Positions 5,923 through 8,835 of a stretch of DNA of 8,835 nucleotides are shown one piece after another; position 1 is the stretch's first letter, and the number at the start of each line of letters is the position of its first letter. Made by a program: the position numbers and the translations under genes. This DNA is from Pseudomonadota bacterium (GTDB lineage: Bacteria > Pseudomonadota > Alphaproteobacteria > UBA8366 > GCA-2717185): NCBI GenBank assembly GCA_027619655.1, contig JAQCHR010000117.1, positions 1 to 8,835 on the forward strand, written 5' to 3'. The notes under the pieces were generated by a model. That model saw only the letters and a program-made list of their open reading frames with translations, was not told the origin of the DNA and did not search any database.

Positions 5923-7024
5923 AGCCCGGTTCCTCGGTCTCGCGGTGTTCCTCGATTTCGCGCCGCAGCTTGCGGACCAGTTCCAGTTCCGACTGGAAAT
6001 CGACGTAATGGGGCAGTTTCAGATGCTGGACAAAGCCGGAGGCCTCCACATTGTCCGCATGGGACAGCACGAATTCCACGTCCTGTGCCGGGGCGTCGGC
6101 GGAGTCCTCGCCGAGTTCATGGCTGCGCATGGCGCGGTCGACCAGCGCCATGGCCATGGTCTTGCGTTCGCTGAACCCGAACGCCAGCCCGTAGCCGCGC
6201 GTGAATTGCGGCGGCTGTTCCTTCGATCCCTTGAACTGGCTGATCATCTCGCATTCGGTGAGCGTGATTTCCCCGACCGTGACCGGAAAGCCCAGCTCGT
6301 CGGGGATGATTTCGATGGCGACCGCGCCCATGCGAATTTCGCCGGCGAAGGGATGAGTCCGGCCATAGCCGCGCTGGGTCGAATAGCCCAGCGACAGCAG
6401 GAAGCCTTCATCGCCGCGCGCCAGCGATTGCAGCCGCAGATCCCGCCCGGCCGGAAACCGCAGCGGTTCCTGCGTCAGGTCGCCGACCGGCGTTGTGCCG
6501 TCATCCGGTTCCGCCGGCTCGATCAGCCCGTCGCGGTCCAGCAGTTCGGAGACGCGCGGCATCGGCCCGGCTTTTGCCAGCGGCGGCTCCGGCGCGTCAA
6601 GGGTCTGCGCTTCGCCCTCCGCCGCCAGCGCGAAATCCAGCAGCCGGTGGGTATAGTCGAAGGTCGGCCCCAGCACCTGGCCGCCCGGGACGTCCTTGAA
6701 GGTCGCCGAAATGCGGCGGCGCGTATCCATGGCCGCGGTATCGACCGGCTCGCTGACCGCCAGCCGCGGCAGGGTCGTCCGGTAGGCGCGCAGCAGGAAG
6801 ATCGCCTCGATCAGGTCGCCGCGCGCCTGCTTGATGGCCAGCGCCGCCAGTTCGGGGTCATACAGGGAGCCTTCGGTCATCACCCGGTCTACTGCCAGGG
6901 TCATCTGCTGCCGGATTTGTTCGATAGTGAGTTCCGGTACCGCCGGGTCGCCGCGCCGTTCCTCGGCCAGCAGCCGGTGCGCGTTGTCGATGGCCTTTTC
7001 GCCGCCTTTTACCGCCACATACAT
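5906..7024 (-). CDS. phnI: C-P lyase core subunit PhnI
   Basis: A 372-residue PhnI, slightly longer than the E. coli protein (about 354). PhnI is the catalytic component that, with PhnG, PhnH and PhnL, displaces adenine from ATP by the phosphonate. It forms the GHIJ core with PhnJ. Recognised blocks include the start MYVAVKGGEKAI, the central LLRAYRTTLPRLAVSEP, GPTFDYTHRLLDF, GDEGFLLSLGYSTQRGYGR and HPFAGEIR. The C-terminal part has FTRGYGLAFGFSERKTMAM, FVLSHADNVEASGFVQHLK and LPHYVDFQSELELVRKLR. Extra length lies in the Pro/Asp-rich middle (about 142-190) and the Glu-rich C-terminal tail. It starts 3 nt after phnH with a GGAGG 8 nt before the ATG (plus 7033-7037). Confidence 0.97.
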   Translation of the reverse strand: MYVAVKGGEKAIDNAHRLLAEERRGDPAVPELTIEQIRQQMTLAVDRVMTEGSLYDPELAALAIKQARGDLIEAIFLLRAYRTTLPRLAVSEPVDTAAMDTRRRISATFKDVPGGQVLGPTFDYTHRLLDFALAAEGEAQTLDAPEPPLAKAGPMPRVSELLDRDGLIEPAEPDDGTTPVGDLTQEPLRFPAGRDLRLQSLARGDEGFLLSLGYSTQRGYGRTHPFAGEIRMGAVAIEIIPDELGFPVTVGEITLTECEMISQFKGSKEQPPQFTRGYGLAFGFSERKTMAMALVDRAMRSHELGEDSADAPAQDVEFVLSHADNVEASGFVQHLKLPHYVDFQSELELVRKLRREIEEHRETEEPGYAAAD

Positions 7025-7027
7025 GGA

Positions 7028-7627
7028 TCAGGCCTCCACAAGAATGGATCGCGGCAGACCGGCAAGCCGGTCGCCGGCGACGAACAGGAAATCGACACCC
7101 AGCGGGAATTGCGCATTGCTGACGCGGACGGCGTCCCAGAATGCCGGGGCCGCACCTTCGACATCCAGCCGGTGTTCGCGTTCGATTCCGGGGCCGGTCA
7201 GGCGGACACCCTGGCCGGCGCGCAGCCCGGCGGACTGGATGATCAGGGTTGTGGAGCGGTCGGGGTATTCCGCATCGCCTGCGTTGAATGCGGCGATTCC
7301 GGTCATGTCCGGCGCTGCCGCCAGGATGGCGAAGTCCGCCGATTCCGGATCTTCCGTGATCGTGCAGCCGGTATGGAAGCGCAGGAAGGATTCGATCGCG
7401 GGCGTGCGCAGCGGCGCATCGAGCCAAACGGATGTATCCCGGTCAAGCAGGCACAGGCAGACCCCGGCGCTGGCGGTGGCGAGCCCTTCCGGCGCCGCAA
7501 TGTCGATGGGCATCCGGTAGATGCGTCCGGGTCGCGACAGCGCATCCAGCACGGTGCGGAAGATCGACTGGGAGTCGAAAACTGGATCGGCAAAGCCGGG
7601 CAGGGGTGTTTGCAATGCTGTGGGCAA
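7028..7627 (-). CDS. phnH: C-P lyase subunit PhnH
   Basis: A 199-residue PhnH (E. coli about 194), a PLP-transferase-like fold without cofactor that forms part of the PhnGHIJ core complex. Matching features are GFADPVFDSQSIFRTVLDALSRPG near the N-terminus, then CLLDRDTSVWLDAPL, SFLRFHTGC and VRLTGPGIE, and at the end NAQFPLGVDFLFVAGDRLAGLPRS. No ATG or GTG precedes the conserved region in frame downstream of the phnG stop. The start chosen is the TTG at 7627-7625, with GGAG 7 nt upstream and 2 nt after the phnG TAG. A TTG five codons later is a weaker alternative. The frame is open much further upstream, but that part runs antisense-like through phnG and is not part of the gene. Confidence 0.93.
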   Translation of the reverse strand: MPTALQTPLPGFADPVFDSQSIFRTVLDALSRPGRIYRMPIDIAAPEGLATASAGVCLCLLDRDTSVWLDAPLRTPAIESFLRFHTGCTITEDPESADFAILAAAPDMTGIAAFNAGDAEYPDRSTTLIIQSAGLRAGQGVRLTGPGIEREHRLDVEGAAPAFWDAVRVSNAQFPLGVDFLFVAGDRLAGLPRSILVEA

Positions 7628-7629
7628 AT

Positions 7630-8088
7630 CTATTCTCCGCGCACCATGGTGAAGAACTCGACGCGGGTGGCGTCGGTCTTGCGGGACGCTGTATCGGCGG
7701 CTTTGCGGCGCTTTTCCTGCAGAACCGGCAGGACGCTGTCGCGCGCGGCAACGCCCTTTGCCGAATCCTGGAACAGGGCATCGAACCGGGCGGTTAGCTC
7801 CGCATGGCGGCGGTCCCGGCCCAGCACATAGCCGACGCCCATGATTTCCGAATTGTCGCCCGAATCTTCCGTGGCGACGACGCAACGGCTGATCGTCGCT
7901 TCGCCCAGGTTGAAGGGGCGACCGCTGCCGTCGGCGCGGCCGCGGATCATGGTCAGGCCGGATTCGGGATTGCGCAGGTTGCGGAAAGCATGCCCCGCAT
8001 CCAGATCCCGCCAGAAATGCTCCAGGTCCTCGCGCTTGGCCGTGCTCAGGACGGCGAGCCATTCCTGGCGAATGTTCGGGGTCTCCAT
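7630..8088 (-). CDS. phnG: C-P lyase subunit PhnG
   Basis: A 152-residue PhnG, the usual length, first gene of the minus-strand operon and a subunit of the PhnGHIJ core that forms ribose 1-phosphonate 5-triphosphate. Family features are RQEWLAVLSTA at the N-terminus, ESGLTMIRGRADGSGRPFNLGEATISR in the middle, GVGYVLGRDRRHAEL, and the very conserved ending TRVEFFTMVRGE. It starts at ATG 8088, which matches the family N-terminus. The ribosome site is weak (only a short GAG/GAGA upstream), unlike its downstream neighbours. The upstream region carries the Pho-box-like array that probably drives the operon. Confidence 0.96.
   Translation of the reverse strand: METPNIRQEWLAVLSTAKREDLEHFWRDLDAGHAFRNLRNPESGLTMIRGRADGSGRPFNLGEATISRCVVATEDSGDNSEIMGVGYVLGRDRRHAELTARFDALFQDSAKGVAARDSVLPVLQEKRRKAADTASRKTDATRVEFFTMVRGE
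7635..7638 (-). promoter_or_regulatory. Ribosome binding site for the TTG start of phnH
   Basis: GGAG on the minus strand, 7 nt before the TTG at 7627. It overlaps the last codons of phnG, whose terminating ribosomes would deliver initiation here. It decides the rare start codon. Confidence 0.5.
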
Positions 8089-8112
8089 GCGGGTGCGGTC
8101 TCGCTGTCAGAA

Positions 8113-8118
8113 ATTATG
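8113..8118 (-). promoter_or_regulatory. Possible -10 element before phnG
   Basis: CATAAT on the minus strand matches TATAAT at five of six positions and lies 24 nt upstream of the phnG ATG. It has no recognisable -35 at 16-18 bp and is about 70 bp from the Pho array, so it is only a candidate. Confidence 0.25.
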
Positions 8119-8187
8119 CGTGACGGAATCGCAAGCGCGGCCCCGATCAGCAGGATGCGCAACATGGGCGGCGGCGGTGTCATGAAT

Positions 8188-8216
8188 TTGACAGTTGGAT
8201 GAAACTTTTGTGACGG
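8188..8216 (-). promoter_or_regulatory. Pho box array (PhoB-type operator) upstream of phnG
   Basis: Reading the minus strand, three heptamers resembling the CTGTCAT half-site follow one another with exactly 11-bp period and 4-nt spacers: CCGTCAC (8216-8210), GTTTCAT (8205-8199), CTGTCAA (8194-8188). They match the heptamer at 5, 5 and 6 of 7 positions, and spacers AAAA and CCAA separate them. A fourth, poorer unit ATGACAC (8183-8177) keeps the period. PhoB binds such direct repeats as tandem dimers, and the polarity points to phnG, so phosphate-starvation control is inferred. No convincing -10 sits close behind it (weak CATGAC at 8184-8179). A better CATAAT lies at 8118-8113. Confidence 0.75.
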
Positions 8217-8302
8217 TCCGGACGTTGACCGATCAGCGGCGTTGCAATTTCGTCAGGCTGAAACAAATATCCGCTAAAGGTCGCTGGATCGTGGCGTGAA
8301 AC

Positions 8303-8309
8303 TAGGAGG
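8303..8309 (+). promoter_or_regulatory. Strong ribosome binding site of phnN
   Basis: TAGGAGG, a near-perfect Shine-Dalgarno sequence, 10 nt before the ATG at 8320. It fixes the phnN start. The 8217-8302 stretch before it should hold the phnN promoter. Only a weak pair (TTGCAA 8242-8247, AAATAT 8265-8270, 17-bp spacer) was seen there. Confidence 0.7.
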
Positions 8310-8319
8310 CTCACCGTTA

Positions 8320-8835
8320 ATGCTGGAAACCCGGAAGCAAGGTCCCCTGATTCTGGTCGTCGGACCCAGCGGCGTCGGCAAGGATACACTGCTCGCCGGC
8401 GCCCGCGCACAGTTGGACGATAGCGGCCGGTTCGTTTTTCCCCGGCGCCATATCACGCGGCCCGCCGATTACGGCGGCGAGGATCATGTGCCGGTAACGC
8501 CGGAAGCCTTCGAGGCGATGCTGGCCGGCGGCGAGTTCCTGCTGCACTGGTCGGCGCACGGGTTCCGTTACGGCGTGTCGGGCGCGGTTGTCGAAGACCT
8601 GCGCCAGGGCTGCGCCGTCGTCGTCAACGGGTCGCGCGGCGTTGTCGATGATGCGCGGGCGCGGATCAGCCCGTTCCACGCCATCCATGTCACCGCGTCC
8701 CGCGCGGTGATCGCCGAACGGCTGTCGAACCGTGGCCGGGAATCGGCGGTACAGGCGCAGCAGCGGCTGGACCGGACGATGGCGGCGGCGGGCGGCGGCG
8801 ATGTGATTTTTCAGAACGATCTGCCTGTTAAACAG
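8320..8835 (+). CDS. phnN: Ribose 1,5-bisphosphate phosphokinase PhnN, 3' truncated by window
   Basis: 172 residues are visible and the frame is still open at the window end; the family is about 185-195 long, so little is missing. PhnN phosphorylates ribose 1,5-bisphosphate to PRPP, the last step of the C-P lyase pathway. Walker A is GPSGVGKD (15-22), with aspartate after the lysine as is usual in PhnN rather than Ser/Thr as in guanylate kinases. It continues with FPRRHITRP, GGEDHVPVTPEAFEAM, and the FLLHWSAHGFRYGV block that distinguishes PhnN from guanylate kinase. A lid-like RLSNRGRES segment follows. The start is ATG 8320 after TAGGAGG. It is divergent from phnG, sharing a 231-bp control region, so it is transcribed separately from the lyase operon. 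Confidence 0.95.
   Translation, partial: MLETRKQGPLILVVGPSGVGKDTLLAGARAQLDDSGRFVFPRRHITRPADYGGEDHVPVTPEAFEAMLAGGEFLLHWSAHGFRYGVSGAVVEDLRQGCAVVVNGSRGVVDDARARISPFHAIHVTASRAVIAERLSNRGRESAVQAQQRLDRTMAAAGGGDVIFQNDLPVKQ

Noticed and set aside
5945..7831. Long plus-strand open frame (628 codons) antisense to phnI, phnH and phnG
   Set aside because: It runs through three clearly recognisable phn genes on the other strand. Its translation is Arg/Gln/Gly/Ala-rich low-complexity, typical of antisense frames in GC-rich DNA, with no family resemblance.
7628..8062. Upstream extension of the phnH frame
   Set aside because: It overlaps phnG, whose reading is certain. The extension is Arg/Pro/Gly-rich and has no counterpart in PhnH proteins.
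8104..8126. Additional Pho-like half-sites, CTGTCAG (8104-8110, plus) and CCGTCAC (8126-8120, minus)
   Set aside because: They are single heptamers in opposite orientation, with no partner at 11 bp on the same strand. They are probably chance, or at most weak sites.
8225..8253. TTGACC at 8225-8230 as a -35 for phnN
   Set aside because: At 15-18 bp downstream there is only AATTTCGT, which does not resemble a -10 element.
1..8835. Mobile elements, CRISPR arrays, tRNA or rRNA genes, attachment sites
   Set aside because: No transposase, integrase, spaced direct-repeat array or RNA gene signature was seen. Nearly all bases belong to contiguous phn genes of uniform composition.

Overview
The window is a carbon-phosphorus (C-P) lyase locus for phosphonate uptake and breakdown. 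It is GC-rich, with tightly packed and overlapping genes, several GTG/TTG starts, and two accessory proteins typical of alphaproteobacterial phn clusters (an HDIG-domain oxygenase-like protein and a DUF1045/2H phosphoesterase-like protein). These point to an alphaproteobacterium, perhaps Rhodospirillales-like; the taxon is an inference, not something read directly.

Layout. Plus strand, left: the 3' end of a phosphonate-binding protein gene (phnD-like, 1-252), a strong hairpin with a T-tract (270-308), then the permease gene phnE (329-1132). Minus strand, 8088 down to 1139: an unbroken run of nine genes, phnG-phnH-phnI-phnJ-phnK-phnL-phnM-HD oxygenase-2H phosphoesterase, each overlapping the next or separated by 7 nt or less. 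This run converges on phnE with only 6 bp between the stop codons. Plus strand, right: phnN starts at 8320, divergent from phnG, and runs off the window. The 231-bp phnG/phnN intergenic region carries an array of Pho-box-like heptamers with an 11-bp period, oriented toward phnG. This suggests PhoB control under phosphate starvation.

How the genes work together (established for the E. coli pathway). PhnD/PhnE, with a PhnC ATPase not in this window, import phosphonates. PhnI with PhnG, PhnH and PhnL couples the phosphonate to the ribose C1 of ATP. PhnM removes pyrophosphate. PhnJ (radical SAM) breaks the C-P bond, giving an alkane and 5-phosphoribosyl 1,2-cyclic phosphate. A cyclic phosphodiesterase (PhnP in E. 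coli) opens the ring, and PhnN makes PRPP. PhnK and PhnL are ABC-type ATPases associated with the lyase complex. No phnP, phnF, phnO or phnC is visible here. The terminal 2H-family protein is a reasonable candidate for the missing cyclic phosphodiesterase. The PhnZ/TmpB-like HD protein suggests an oxidative C-P cleavage activity translationally coupled to the C-P lyase genes.

I see no wholly unknown system. The core is a well-described pathway, and the points worth a second look are the two accessory enzymes, the Pho-box array and the phnD-phnE hairpin. No tRNA, rRNA, CRISPR array, insertion sequence or attachment site was seen.
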